Source of the DNA: JAGTVB01 sp964624765
Lineage (GTDB): Bacteria; Pseudomonadota; Gammaproteobacteria; HK1
Assembly (NCBI GenBank): GCA_964624765.1
Contig: CAZUZO010000126.1
Location: 1 to 10,463 of the forward strand
Direction: 5' to 3'
Length of the DNA: 10,463 nt
Part shown: positions 1 to 7,120 of the stretch, one piece after another
Numbering within the stretch: position 1 is the stretch's first letter
How the letters are laid out: each line of letters opens with the position of its first letter
Notes under the pieces: model-generated
The model's database searches: none
The model's input: the letters and a program-made list of their open reading frames with translations, nothing else
What the model was told of the DNA's origin: nothing
Translations under genes and position numbers: made by a program

Positions 1-94
1 GGCCAGCTTCCAGCTGTTCAAAATCGTTCCCAACGATTTTGTCGCTCCTGTGCGCCTTGCGACTCCGGCGTTCGTGACATTTCTAAAACAGCTT
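1..94 (-). repeat. MITE-like repeat, left copy (partial, cut by window edge)
   Basis: This stretch is the reverse complement of the first part of the repeat at 8370-8464. By hand alignment about 82 of 95 positions agree, with one single-base gap. Its inner end (94 down to 78) reads AAGCTGTTTTAGAAATG, which matches the terminal inverted repeat of the right copy. Positions 20-40 form a hairpin with a perfect 9-bp stem and a 3-nt loop (AAAATCGTT/AACGATTTT). The right copy keeps the same hairpin with an 8-bp stem. The inner end abuts CTAG (95-98). The outer half lies beyond the window, so its terminus and any target duplication cannot be checked. No transposase is encoded here, so the element would be non-autonomous. 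Confidence 0.85.
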
Positions 95-362
95 CTAGGC
101 TGAGCGGTTTTTCACCGGCTCCAGAAAGCCGTCGACCATTCTCCGGCGGGGGACGTGGGGGTGTCTCATCGGGCCCCGGCGGTTCTTCCTGGGGCGACTC
201 GGGCAGCGGCCTCTCGTCGGGTGGAAACTCAGGAATCTCCACCGGATAGGGCTCGGAGGGCAGATCTCTCGGTGGTTGCCACTCGGCTCGCTCCTCCAGA
301 TACTTGCCCGATGTCGACGTGGTCATGAGCTGATCCCACGGTAAATTGGTTCTCACCGTCAT
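18..362 (-). CDS. Small proline/glutamate-rich hypothetical protein with repeat-encoded C-terminus
   Basis: This is a 114-residue ORF of unknown function; I recognise no family. Residues about 1-88 are acidic and proline-rich, with many Pro-Pro and Glu-Pro steps (for example PPDERPLPESPQEEPPGP). There is no signal peptide or membrane segment. A good ribosome binding site, GGAAGGA, lies 8 nt before the ATG, which is the main argument that it is translated. From about residue 89 the frame enters the MITE-like repeat, which supplies roughly the last 25 residues (ending NRWERF) and the stop codon. The original C-terminus may therefore have been replaced by insertion of the repeat. It is divergent from crtE and separated from it by more than 600 bases. 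It could also be a chance ORF; homologues in related genomes would settle this. Confidence 0.4.
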   Translation of the reverse strand: MTVRTNLPWDQLMTTSTSGKYLEERAEWQPPRDLPSEPYPVEIPEFPPDERPLPESPQEEPPGPDETPPRPPPENGRRLSGAGEKPLSLEAVLEMSRTPESQGAQERQNRWERF

Positions 363-446
363 GTCGGTCGTCCTTCCCGCTATAGAGAAAACTCGAGAGG
401 TGTCGAGCGTTGATCACCTCGACCCTAACCATCGCTGGCGACTCGC

Positions 447-466
447 TTCCGGCTTGCGAGCCGGAA
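447..466. repeat. REP-like hairpin
   Basis: TTCCGGCT (447-454) and AGCCGGAA (459-466) form a perfect 8-bp stem with a 4-nt loop, followed by TGACGGG. The motif of a GCCGGAA palindrome followed by TGACG belongs to the short extragenic palindromes common in proteobacterial genomes. It shares the core of the paired hairpins at 619-713. Confidence 0.6.
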
Positions 467-618
467 TGACGGGCGTATTCATCTGGGCTGGGCTCGGCGG
501 GCTAGCCAGCAGAACGCTTTCACCCTGGCTCCGATCCTACCAGAACTCCTACCGGGCGGGAACGCAGTCGAGATCGGGCTCACCACCTATCGGTTCGAGC
601 CGAGAATCCCAAGGGGCC

Positions 619-713
619 GTCATACCGGCACGGATTGCCGGTATCCAGCACAGGGAAGTGGCCCAGACAGCCATCCATGGCGACTGGGTTCCGGCAATCC
701 CTGCCGGAACGAC
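619..713. repeat. Paired inverted REP-like element (BIME-like)
   Basis: Two hairpins face each other across about 35 bases. The first has a perfect 9-bp stem (622-630 with 636-644, ATACCGGCA/TGCCGGTAT) and a 5-nt loop. The second also has a perfect 9-bp stem (688-696 with 702-710, GTTCCGGCA/TGCCGGAAC) and a 5-nt loop. The 30-nt arms 619-648 and 684-713 are imperfect inverted copies of each other, identical at 25 of 30 positions. The stem differences are paired, so each hairpin remains fully complementary. Such elements are usually moved by REP-associated tyrosine transposases or persist as structured intergenic repeats. None of the cognate enzymes is in the window. Confidence 0.7.
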
Positions 714-784
714 GGGTTTGAAGGAACGGATAGGTGGCAAGCGAGATCGGGTTACCGGGTGACGACGATGCATGCCGGTACCGT

Positions 785-813
785 TTCCGTTCTTAAGTTC
801 GGTCGTATATACT
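785..813 (+). promoter_or_regulatory. Candidate promoter for the crtE operon
   Basis: TATACT at 808-813 is one base from the sigma-70 -10 consensus. A hexamer 17 bases upstream (TTCCGT, 785-790) matches the -35 consensus poorly. The -10 overlaps a perfect 8-bp palindrome, GTATATAC (805-812), which could be a small operator. The candidate would leave a leader of about 170 nt before the crtE start. The call is weak because the -35 is poor and no known regulator site is recognised. Confidence 0.25.
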
Positions 814-989
814 GCGGCAGCGGACCAGCAGGTGGCCCCGCCAGGGATTAGTGTGGACCATAGCCTGACTGAAGGGTGTCCCGGCACACGGAGCCTGCAG
901 CTTCCTCTGTCACATCGGGCGCCATCCTCTCGATCGGCGCGCTCCGGCTGTGAGGGTGTCGTTCACGTATCGGGCTTAGGGACAACTGC

Positions 990-1946
990 GTGGAGATTAC
1001 CAGAAGGGAGATGGACTCAAGACCGGCGCGCATCGAAACGCAAATGGCAGATATCCGGTGGCGCATCGAGCAGCGGTTGGACGCGCTGGTACCGGGCTGC
1101 AGCGATTCCCCGCATCCGCTGCGCCAGGCAATGCGCTACAGTCTGCTTGCTAGGGGAAAGCGCATTCGACCCGTTGTCACGGTGATGGCGGCTACCCACC
1201 TGGGAGGCGAAGAGTCCCTCGCCCTGGATCCGGCCTGCGCCATCGAGATGGTGCACACGGCATCGCTGATCCTGGATGACTTACCGTGCATGGACGATGC
1301 GACGCTGCGGCGGGGTCAACCCGCCAATCATCTTGTGTTCGGCGTGGACACGGCGGTATTGGCGGCCATGGCGTTGCTCAATGGAGCCTATTCCGTCATC
1401 AGCGACGCGCGGGGGCTCTCAGACGAGCTACGATTGAGGCTCATTCACCTGTTGGCCCATGCGGTCGGCAGCGAGGGCATCATCGCTGGCCAGATGCGGG
1501 ATCTGAAGGAAACCTTGTGTTGGCAGGATTGCGCGGGCTTGGAGCGATTGCACGGCCAGAAGACCGGCACGTTGTTTGTTGCCGCCGCCGAGACAGGGGC
1601 GCGCTTGGCCGGTCTGGCTGAAGACCGCCTCGAGCCTATCCGCGACTTCGGTCTTAAGCTGGGCCTGGCATTTCAAACGCTGGATGATCTGCTGGATACC
1701 TCCGGTACGGTTTCGGAGACGGGTAAGGATGTTGGCCAGGATGGCGGCAAGGCGAGTTTCGTAGCGTTCTTGGGTGAGAGGCACGCACGTTTAAAGGTGA
1801 ACCGCCTGATTGAAGCCGCGGTGGCGGCACTGGCACCGCTCGCCCCAGATAGCCAGCCGCTGGCGGAGTTGGCCTATTCGCTGTCTGCCTCGATAGGCCC
1901 CACGGGTGCGGACAACCAGGTGGCGCTTACCCCATCGAGTGCTTGA
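990..1946 (+). CDS. crtE: Geranylgeranyl diphosphate synthase (CrtE)
   Basis: This trans-isoprenyl diphosphate synthase is predicted to elongate farnesyl diphosphate or shorter allylic substrates with IPP to C20 geranylgeranyl diphosphate, the entry precursor for carotenoids, in the cytoplasm. The first aspartate-rich motif is DDLPCMDD at residues 96-103, within ASLILDDLPCMDDATLRRG, a pattern typical of bacterial CrtE. The second is DDLLD at 232-236, followed by GKDVGQDGGKASF. The conserved GKRIRP lies at 56-61 and GQ..DL near 167-172. The length of 318 residues is normal. The chosen start is GTG at 990, with AGGGA seven bases upstream. An ATG at 1011 has AGAAGG only three bases away and is a fair alternative, as is an ATG at 1044. 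The 3' end overlaps the ABC ATPase frame, which suggests translational coupling. The crt context favours GGPP over FPP synthase. Confidence 0.93.
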   Translation: MEITRREMDSRPARIETQMADIRWRIEQRLDALVPGCSDSPHPLRQAMRYSLLARGKRIRPVVTVMAATHLGGEESLALDPACAIEMVHTASLILDDLPCMDDATLRRGQPANHLVFGVDTAVLAAMALLNGAYSVISDARGLSDELRLRLIHLLAHAVGSEGIIAGQMRDLKETLCWQDCAGLERLHGQKTGTLFVAAAETGARLAGLAEDRLEPIRDFGLKLGLAFQTLDDLLDTSGTVSETGKDVGQDGGKASFVAFLGERHARLKVNRLIEAAVAALAPLAPDSQPLAELAYSLSASIGPTGADNQVALTPSSA

Positions 1947-2901
1947 ACGCCCGACGTGCCAAACGGATGACATCGTCCTCGAGATTCGGGATGCGACGCG
2001 CCGATTTGGCTCTCGGTCGGTCCTGTCGGGGATCCATCTGACCCTAGTCGCGGGGCAGATCTTTGTCCTCATCGGACCCAATGGAGCCGGCAAGACCACG
2101 CTGGTGAGGGCCATCTCGGGACGGTTACCGCTGCAGTCGGGAACTATCCATATTCTGGGTCGGCTCGTCGGCAGCGGCGCGATGACGCGCCACTACCTGG
2201 GGCTCGTGCCCCAGTCCATCGCCTTATACCCCCATCTCACCGCCCGCGAAAACCTGCAGGTCATGGGGCGTCTCAGCGGCCTTCGGGGTCGGGCAGCCGT
2301 TGCCGCCGCCGATGCGGCGCTTGCCAGCATGGGTCTCGCCGCGCGCGCCAACGAGCGCACGGCCAATCTTTCCGGCGGCATGCAACGGCGCCTGAACATC
2401 GCGGCGGGTACCTTGCACCGTCCGAGGCTCTTGCTCCTGGATGAACCTACGGTGGGGGTCGATCTGCGGGCTCGCGAGAGCATCCATGATTTCCTGCGTC
2501 AGCTGCGCCGGGAGGGGATGGGAATATTGTTGACTACCCATGACCTGGATCAGGCAGCGGAACTGGCTGACTGCATCGGGATCCTCTCGAGGGGGCGGCT
2601 GATCGCCGTCGGTACGCCGGCTTCCCTGGTGCGCAGGGTTTTCGGTGAAGCGAAGGAGCTAGTGGTGAGGCTCGCGCGCAAGCCCGATGAACGCGGGCGC
2701 CTATTCCTCGAGGAGCAGGGTTTGACAGCGGCTAAAGGGCAAAAGCACTGGAGCGGACGTTTGCCAGGAGGCCTGAGGGAAATGTCTGAGCTGGCCCCAC
2801 GCCTGTCGGAACGGGGACTGGTGGTAGAGGAGGTGCGCCTGCGTGAGCCAAGTCTGCGGGGCGTTTTTCTGCATCTCACCGGCGAGGAGTTGAGATCCTG
2901 A
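1906..2901 (+). CDS. ABC-2 type transporter ATP-binding protein
   Basis: This is a cytoplasmic ATPase subunit of an ABC exporter of the drug/lipid/polysaccharide (ABC-2) class. All nucleotide-binding motifs are intact, counted from the GTG at 1906: Walker A GPNGAGKTT (57-65), Q-loop Gln103, signature LSGGMQ (155-160), Walker B LLLLDEPTVGVD (175-186) and the switch His212. About 85 residues follow the nucleotide-binding domain, as in CcmA/NodI-type exporter ATPases. The start is uncertain. GTG 1906 overlaps crtE by 41 bases, and GTG 1939 overlaps it by 8 bases and gives about 320 residues; neither has a clear ribosome binding site, which fits coupling to crtE termination. The permease gene starts 20 bases downstream. 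The substrate cannot be read from the sequence. Location inside the crt operon suggests, but does not prove, a link with carotenoids or isoprenoid lipids. Confidence 0.93.
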   Translation: MRTTRWRLPHRVLERPTCQTDDIVLEIRDATRRFGSRSVLSGIHLTLVAGQIFVLIGPNGAGKTTLVRAISGRLPLQSGTIHILGRLVGSGAMTRHYLGLVPQSIALYPHLTARENLQVMGRLSGLRGRAAVAAADAALASMGLAARANERTANLSGGMQRRLNIAAGTLHRPRLLLLDEPTVGVDLRARESIHDFLRQLRREGMGILLTTHDLDQAAELADCIGILSRGRLIAVGTPASLVRRVFGEAKELVVRLARKPDERGRLFLEEQGLTAAKGQKHWSGRLPGGLREMSELAPRLSERGLVVEEVRLREPSLRGVFLHLTGEELRS

Positions 2902-2921
2902 GCGGCGCGGTTTTCCGGGTC

Positions 2922-4043
2922 ATGTTGCTTGGTTTGCTGCGTGACCGCGCGGCGCTTGCCATGAGCTTCTTGGTTCCCGCCGCTTTTTTCCTTATTTTCG
3001 CTAGCATTGCCACCGCCACGACCCGGCAGGATGTGGCCTTCAAGGTCGCCATCGCCGACGAAATCGGAAGCGAGACCTCGCAGCGACTACTGCTTGCCTT
3101 GGGGCAAGCACCGACATTCACGGCGGTCGGTGCCGGCAGCACGGCGGCGGACGAGGTGCGTGCTTGGGTGCGTCGTGGCACCGCCGATGTCGGCCTCATC
3201 GTGCGATCGGATAGCAGCGGTGCGGCACCGGGCGCCGGGCGCAACGGCCTATCGCTAGTCGTGGTGAGTGATGCCGCCCGCGGCGTTGCCGCTCGCCTTC
3301 TGAGTGCCGAGCTCCAAAGGGCCTATCTCTATACCCTGCGCGAGCCGCCTCCTGGAGGCCAAGGCTCGGCGGGTCATTCCCCAGAGATGGGCTTGGATCC
3401 GCATCTGACACAGGAGAACGTGACCGGCGTCTCCGCCGGTCTCAATCATGTTGCCTACCATGCCGGTGCCGTGGCGGTACTATTTCTGTTGTTTTCAGCG
3501 GTGCACGGGGCGCTGACCCTGTTGGAGGAAAAAGAGACCGGCATCTTAGAGCGCATTCTCGCCGGTCCAGGTAGCACGGTGGTCTTGGTTAATGGCAAGT
3601 TTCTTTATCTCGTGGCGCAAGGATTCGTCCAGGTGGGTGTGATTTTTGTCGTCGCGTGGCAGGTGCATGGCGTCGATCTGCCCGCTCATTGGGCCGGTTG
3701 GGCCCTTATCACCGTCGCCACTGCCGCTGCCGCCGCCGGTATGGCCCTGGCGGTCACCGCCGCGTGCACCACCAAGAGCCAGGCCCAGAGCATCGCGACT
3801 GTGGCGGTACTGATCCTTTCGGCGCTTGGCGGTAGTATGGCGCCGCGTTTCTTGATGCCTGCTTGGTTGCAGGACCTGGGGTGGCTCACTCCCAACACTT
3901 GGGCCATCGAAGCCTACGCCGCGATGTTCTGGCGTGACGAGCCGCTGTCGGCGCTGGTGTGGCCAACAGTGGTACTGCTGGGGGCGGCTGCCAGTGGGCT
4001 GCTGTTGGCGCAATGGCTTGCCAGGCGACTCCAGGAGCTTTGA
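2922..4043 (+). CDS. ABC-2 type transporter permease
   Basis: This inner-membrane partner of the preceding ATPase is predicted to form a homodimeric channel with it. The 373 residues show the ABC-2 layout. A first membrane segment at about 13-32 is followed by a roughly 145-residue extracytoplasmic region (33-178). Five more segments follow, near 180-200, 226-247, 257-281, 288-306 and 345-365. The conserved coupling region EEKETGILERILAGP is at 202-216, and a GGSMAPRFLMP...LTPNTWA segment near 303-328 is typical of the family. The ATG at 2922 lies within a frame open further upstream (…GAVFRVMLLGLLRDR…), so the true N-terminus may be a few residues longer, possibly using a non-ATG start that overlaps the ATPase stop. 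The gap to crtZ is 120 bases. The family includes drug, polyketide and lipid exporters; the cargo here is unknown. Confidence 0.9.
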   Translation: MLLGLLRDRAALAMSFLVPAAFFLIFASIATATTRQDVAFKVAIADEIGSETSQRLLLALGQAPTFTAVGAGSTAADEVRAWVRRGTADVGLIVRSDSSGAAPGAGRNGLSLVVVSDAARGVAARLLSAELQRAYLYTLREPPPGGQGSAGHSPEMGLDPHLTQENVTGVSAGLNHVAYHAGAVAVLFLLFSAVHGALTLLEEKETGILERILAGPGSTVVLVNGKFLYLVAQGFVQVGVIFVVAWQVHGVDLPAHWAGWALITVATAAAAAGMALAVTAACTTKSQAQSIATVAVLILSALGGSMAPRFLMPAWLQDLGWLTPNTWAIEAYAAMFWRDEPLSALVWPTVVLLGAAASGLLLAQWLARRLQEL

Positions 4044-4163
4044 TACGGTGCTTGATAGACCTGGAATGGGCTGTGGTGTGGCTTGGGTTCTCGGGAAGAG
4101 CCCTGTGCCAGGATCGGTCGTCTCGAGTAACGGGCCCGTTAGCCGAATGGACACAGAACTCCC

Positions 4164-4613
4164 ATGCTGACCAATGCCGTACTTTTTCTCGTGGGTCTGT
4201 TGGGCATGGAGGGCGTCGCTTATGTGACCCACAAGTACGTGATGCACGGCTTTCTGTGGACCTTACACGAGGATCACCACCGACCGCGCAGGGGCGTTTT
4301 CGAGAAAAACGACCTGTTTGCGGTGTTCTTTAGTCTGCCTTCCATCGTCCTCATCTATCTCGGCGTGCATTGGCAACCGCCTCTATTGTGGTTAGGACTG
4401 GGTATCGCTGGCTACGGCGTTTGTTATTTCGTCTTTCACGACGTGATCGTGCACCGCCGGATCCGCTTGCCCTACAAACCGAAGAGCGGTTACATGCAGC
4501 GGATCGTGCGCGCCCATTGGCTTCACCACAGCACGCGCGCCAAGGAAGGGGCCGTTTCGTTCGGATTTCTTTACTCGCCACCGTTGGAGAAACTCAAGAA
4601 GGCCCGCCGATAG
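4164..4613 (+). CDS. crtZ: Beta-carotene 3-hydroxylase (CrtZ)
   Basis: This is a membrane-bound non-haem di-iron hydroxylase that adds hydroxyl groups at C3 and C3' of beta-carotene, giving zeaxanthin via beta-cryptoxanthin. The histidine clusters expected of the fatty-acid-hydroxylase-like superfamily are all present: HKYVMH (23-28), HEDHH (35-39), HDVIVH (92-97) and HWLHH (118-122). Hydrophobic segments lie near residues 4-20, 52-68 and 74-92. The length of 149 residues is normal for short bacterial CrtZ. An in-frame TAG 24 bases upstream fixes ATG 4164 as the first ATG, although no good ribosome binding site precedes it. It probably shares the crtE-ABC transcript but is spaced 120 bases from the permease. 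It converges on crtB with only 22 bases between the stop codons and no clear terminator. The crtB/crtZ tail-to-tail order also occurs in Pantoea clusters. Confidence 0.94.
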   Translation: MLTNAVLFLVGLLGMEGVAYVTHKYVMHGFLWTLHEDHHRPRRGVFEKNDLFAVFFSLPSIVLIYLGVHWQPPLLWLGLGIAGYGVCYFVFHDVIVHRRIRLPYKPKSGYMQRIVRAHWLHHSTRAKEGAVSFGFLYSPPLEKLKKARR

Positions 4614-4635
4614 GGGGTTGGCACCGACGGGAGCG

Positions 4636-5568
4636 CTAGGGGTCGGGTTTGCGCCAAAGCCGTTCCTGGGGCGTCTGCTGCGCGAGGGGGCCGCGGTATC
4701 GGGTAACCAGGGCTTCTGCGCCACCTTGCAGGGCGCGGTAGATCTTTCTCCGTCGACTCACTACCGCCCGGCGCTCCCAGGCGTTTGGGCCTGCCTTGGC
4801 CACCAGGTGTCCGATATCGCGATAGACACCGCGGGCCGTTGCCACGGCCCAGGCGGACCGAAAGTCGAGCCGTGGGAGTCCCTGCAAGGCAGACTGATAA
4901 TAAGGCTCTGCCTCCAGGAGTAATCGCTGGACGGTGGCGAAAACGGCACCACGATGCTTGGGTTGTTGCAGATCATCCGCAGTGATTCCGTACTCCTTGA
5001 GCCAGCCCTCTGGCAAATAGACCCGCCCCGCTCTGGCATCGTCCATGACATCGCGGGCGATATTGGTGAGCTGAAAGGCGATACCGAGGTCGGCAGCACG
5101 GTGCAAGGTCGGTTGGTCCCGAACACCCATCACGTAGGCCATCATGACGCCCACCACACCGGCCACGTGATAACAGTAAAGGAGAGTGTCCTCGAAACGC
5201 TGGTAATGGCGCTGCTCGACATCCATGGCGAAGCCTTGCAGCAATTCCAAGGGATAGCGGTGCGGGATGAGGTGGCGCTGGATGACACGTTGCAGGGCGA
5301 TGAAGACCGGGTGCTGCATAGCATCGCCTGCTAGAGCGCGGCGCGTGTCGTGACGGAGCTGGGCCATCCGAGCCACCTTTGGGGAAGGGGGTACTCCTGC
5401 ATTCTGACCGAGATGTTGGTCATCGATTTGGTCGTCGCAGTAACGGCACCAAGCATACAGCATGTAGGCGCTCTCGCGGGTGGATTGCTCGAGTAGGCGC
5501 GCCGCTGCCGAGAAGCTCTTGGAGCCGTGACGGATCATCACTCGGCTGTGGTCGACGATGGAATCCAT
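4636..5568 (-). CDS. crtB: Phytoene synthase (CrtB)
   Basis: This enzyme condenses two geranylgeranyl diphosphates head-to-head to 15-cis-phytoene, the first committed step of C40 carotenoid synthesis, at the inner face of the membrane. It belongs to the squalene/phytoene synthase family. The first aspartate-rich site is CRYCDDQIDDQ (residues 41-51) and the second is NIARDVMDDARAGRVYLP (169-186), both intact. The CYHVAGVVG segment (132-140) and LGIAFQLTNIARD (161-173) are family signatures. The length of 310 residues is typical. The ATG lies only four bases after the crtI stop (TGAgatcATG), so translation is probably coupled. The weak GGATGAG ribosome binding site overlaps the crtI stop. It is the last gene of the crtY-crtI-crtB operon. 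Confidence 0.95.
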   Translation of the reverse strand: MDSIVDHSRVMIRHGSKSFSAAARLLEQSTRESAYMLYAWCRYCDDQIDDQHLGQNAGVPPSPKVARMAQLRHDTRRALAGDAMQHPVFIALQRVIQRHLIPHRYPLELLQGFAMDVEQRHYQRFEDTLLYCYHVAGVVGVMMAYVMGVRDQPTLHRAADLGIAFQLTNIARDVMDDARAGRVYLPEGWLKEYGITADDLQQPKHRGAVFATVQRLLLEAEPYYQSALQGLPRLDFRSAWAVATARGVYRDIGHLVAKAGPNAWERRAVVSRRRKIYRALQGGAEALVTRYRGPLAQQTPQERLWRKPDP

Positions 5569-5572
5569 GATC

Positions 5573-7120
5573 TCATCCGTTACCTGGGTGGGGAATCGCA
5601 GAGTGTCGCGCCGGCCGCCGTGGCATCGGCCCGGTCAGGCCGAAGTCTGCCAGGATCAGGCCCGCGGTCGCTTTGGCCGACCCGATGACGCCGGGTACCC
5701 CCGCGCCAGGGTGGGTACCGGCGCCAACGAAGTACAGGCCAGCGAGGCGCGGGTCGCGGTTGTGCACGCGAAAATAGGCGCTTTGGGTCAGGATGGGCTC
5801 GAGGGAAAAGGCCGACCCGAGGTGAGCGTTGAACTCACGTTGGAAATCCAGGGGCGTAAAGATGCGTGTGGTGACCAAATCCTGGCGCAAACCGGGAAGG
5901 TGGCGGCGCTCGAGATACTCGAGGATGCGATCCCTGTAGCGAGGGCCTTGCGCATCCCAGTCGATGTCCGCCTTGCCGAGATGGGGCACGGGTGAGAGAA
6001 CGTAGAACCCGTCGCATCCAGGGGGCGCCAGGGTTGGATCGGTCACGGTCGGCGCGTGCAGGTAGAGGGAAAAATCATCGGCCAGTACGCCGCGGCGGAA
6101 TATGTCTTCCAGCAGCTCGCGGTAACGGGGCCCAAACAGAACCGAATGATGGGTGAGCCTTGGGTGTTTGCGCCGGATACCGAAATAGATGAGAAATAGC
6201 GACGGACTGTAGCGCCGCTTCAGCAGGCGGCCCCCGGTTGTCCTTGCCTGCGGTTCTTGCCGTAGCAGATGCCGATAGGTGTGGACGACATCGGCGTTGC
6301 TGGCCACCACGTCTACATCCAGGCTGCAACCGTCTGCGGTGGCGATTCCAGTCACCCGGCCGTGTGCGGTCCGAATGCTGTCCACCGCAGCATTCAGTCG
6401 CAACTCACCGCCGAGATCTTCGAAGCGTCGCACCAGTGCCGTGACCAGAGCCCCGGTGCCGCCTCTGGGGAAAAACACTCCCCACCTGCGTTCTAGGGCA
6501 TGGATCAGGGTGTAGATGGCGGACGCATCGAAGGGATTGCCACCGATCAGGAGGGCGTGAAAGCTGAAGGCCTGACGAAGCTGCGGGTCGCGGATGAAGC
6601 GCGATACCATGTGGTAGACGCTACGGTAGCTTTTCAGCCTTAAAAGCTGCGGTGCGACCCTGGCCATGCTCCAGAGATCGAGGAACGGTACATGGGCGAG
6701 GTTCAAATAGCCTTGCTGAAAGACCGCCTCCGCGTATTTGAGAAAACGCGCATAGCCTTCGACGTCGGCGGGACTCTTACGCGCGATCTGGGCGTTGGTG
6801 AGCTCGACATGGGTGCCGTAATCGAAGCAATAACCGTCCTCCCAACAGAGGCGATAAAAGGGATCGATGGGGATGAGCTCGACAGAGTCGGACATGGGGC
6901 GTCCGGAAAGCTCGAACAGCTCACCGAGGGCGTTGGGAGCGGTGATAACCGTCGGTCCAGCATCGAACGTGAAACCGTTATCCTCATACACGTAGGCTCG
7001 GCCGCCGGGTCTATCCCGTTTCTCAAAAATGGTGGTCTGGAAGCCGGCGTGCTGTAGCCGGATCGCCAGCGCCAAGCCACCGAAGCCGCTGCCGATGATC
7101 GCCGCTTGCGGCCGCTTCAT
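5573..7120 (-). CDS. crtI: Phytoene desaturase (CrtI)
   Basis: This FAD-dependent desaturase introduces double bonds into phytoene. With a lycopene cyclase beside it, the four-step product lycopene is expected. The N-terminus carries the dinucleotide-binding motif GSGFGG (10-15), followed by FEKRDRPGGRAY and FTFDAGPTVIT, the standard CrtI opening. The C-terminal flavin-site signature YFVGAGTHPGAGVPGV...SAKATAGLI spans about 463-489. The length of 515 residues is slightly above the usual 490-500 because of an Arg/Pro-rich tail after about 500. The ATG overlaps the crtY stop as ATGA and has a strong ribosome binding site, GGGAGG, five bases upstream (7126-7131). Three-step desaturation to neurosporene cannot be excluded by sequence alone. 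Confidence 0.95.
   Translation of the reverse strand: MKRPQAAIIGSGFGGLALAIRLQHAGFQTTIFEKRDRPGGRAYVYEDNGFTFDAGPTVITAPNALGELFELSGRPMSDSVELIPIDPFYRLCWEDGYCFDYGTHVELTNAQIARKSPADVEGYARFLKYAEAVFQQGYLNLAHVPFLDLWSMARVAPQLLRLKSYRSVYHMVSRFIRDPQLRQAFSFHALLIGGNPFDASAIYTLIHALERRWGVFFPRGGTGALVTALVRRFEDLGGELRLNAAVDSIRTAHGRVTGIATADGCSLDVDVVASNADVVHTYRHLLRQEPQARTTGGRLLKRRYSPSLFLIYFGIRRKHPRLTHHSVLFGPRYRELLEDIFRRGVLADDFSLYLHAPTVTDPTLAPPGCDGFYVLSPVPHLGKADIDWDAQGPRYRDRILEYLERRHLPGLRQDLVTTRIFTPLDFQREFNAHLGSAFSLEPILTQSAYFRVHNRDPRLAGLYFVGAGTHPGAGVPGVIGSAKATAGLILADFGLTGPMPRRPARHSAIPHPGNG

Larger units (their letters stand above)
363..989. other. Intergenic stretch without a convincing gene
   Basis: No ORF here has convincing protein features; the open frames on both strands are translations of repeat sequence. 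The stretch holds three REP-like hairpins (447-466 and a pair within 619-713). It also holds a 6-bp inverted repeat, GTCGAG/CTCGAC, at 402-407 and 418-423, just upstream of the small minus-strand ORF. A weak promoter candidate lies around 785-813. From 814 to 989 I see a long possible leader for crtE and nothing else that I can name. Confidence 0.6.

Noticed and set aside
20..40. Hairpin ending in TTTT read as a rho-independent terminator
   Set aside because: The stem is AT-rich and belongs to the repeat itself. The T run is part of the stem rather than a tail.
346..762. 138-residue open frame on the plus strand upstream of crtE
   Set aside because: Much of it is translation of REP-like hairpins (for example GLRAGMTG), and it has no coherent domain or good ribosome binding site.
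3546..4247. 233-residue open frame on the minus strand opposite the permease and the start of crtZ
   Set aside because: It lies wholly antisense to a well-supported permease, shows no family motif and has the His/Gln/Arg-rich composition of a shadow frame.
4614..4635. Possible terminator between the convergent crtZ and crtB
   Set aside because: The 22 bases contain no stable stem followed by a T run.
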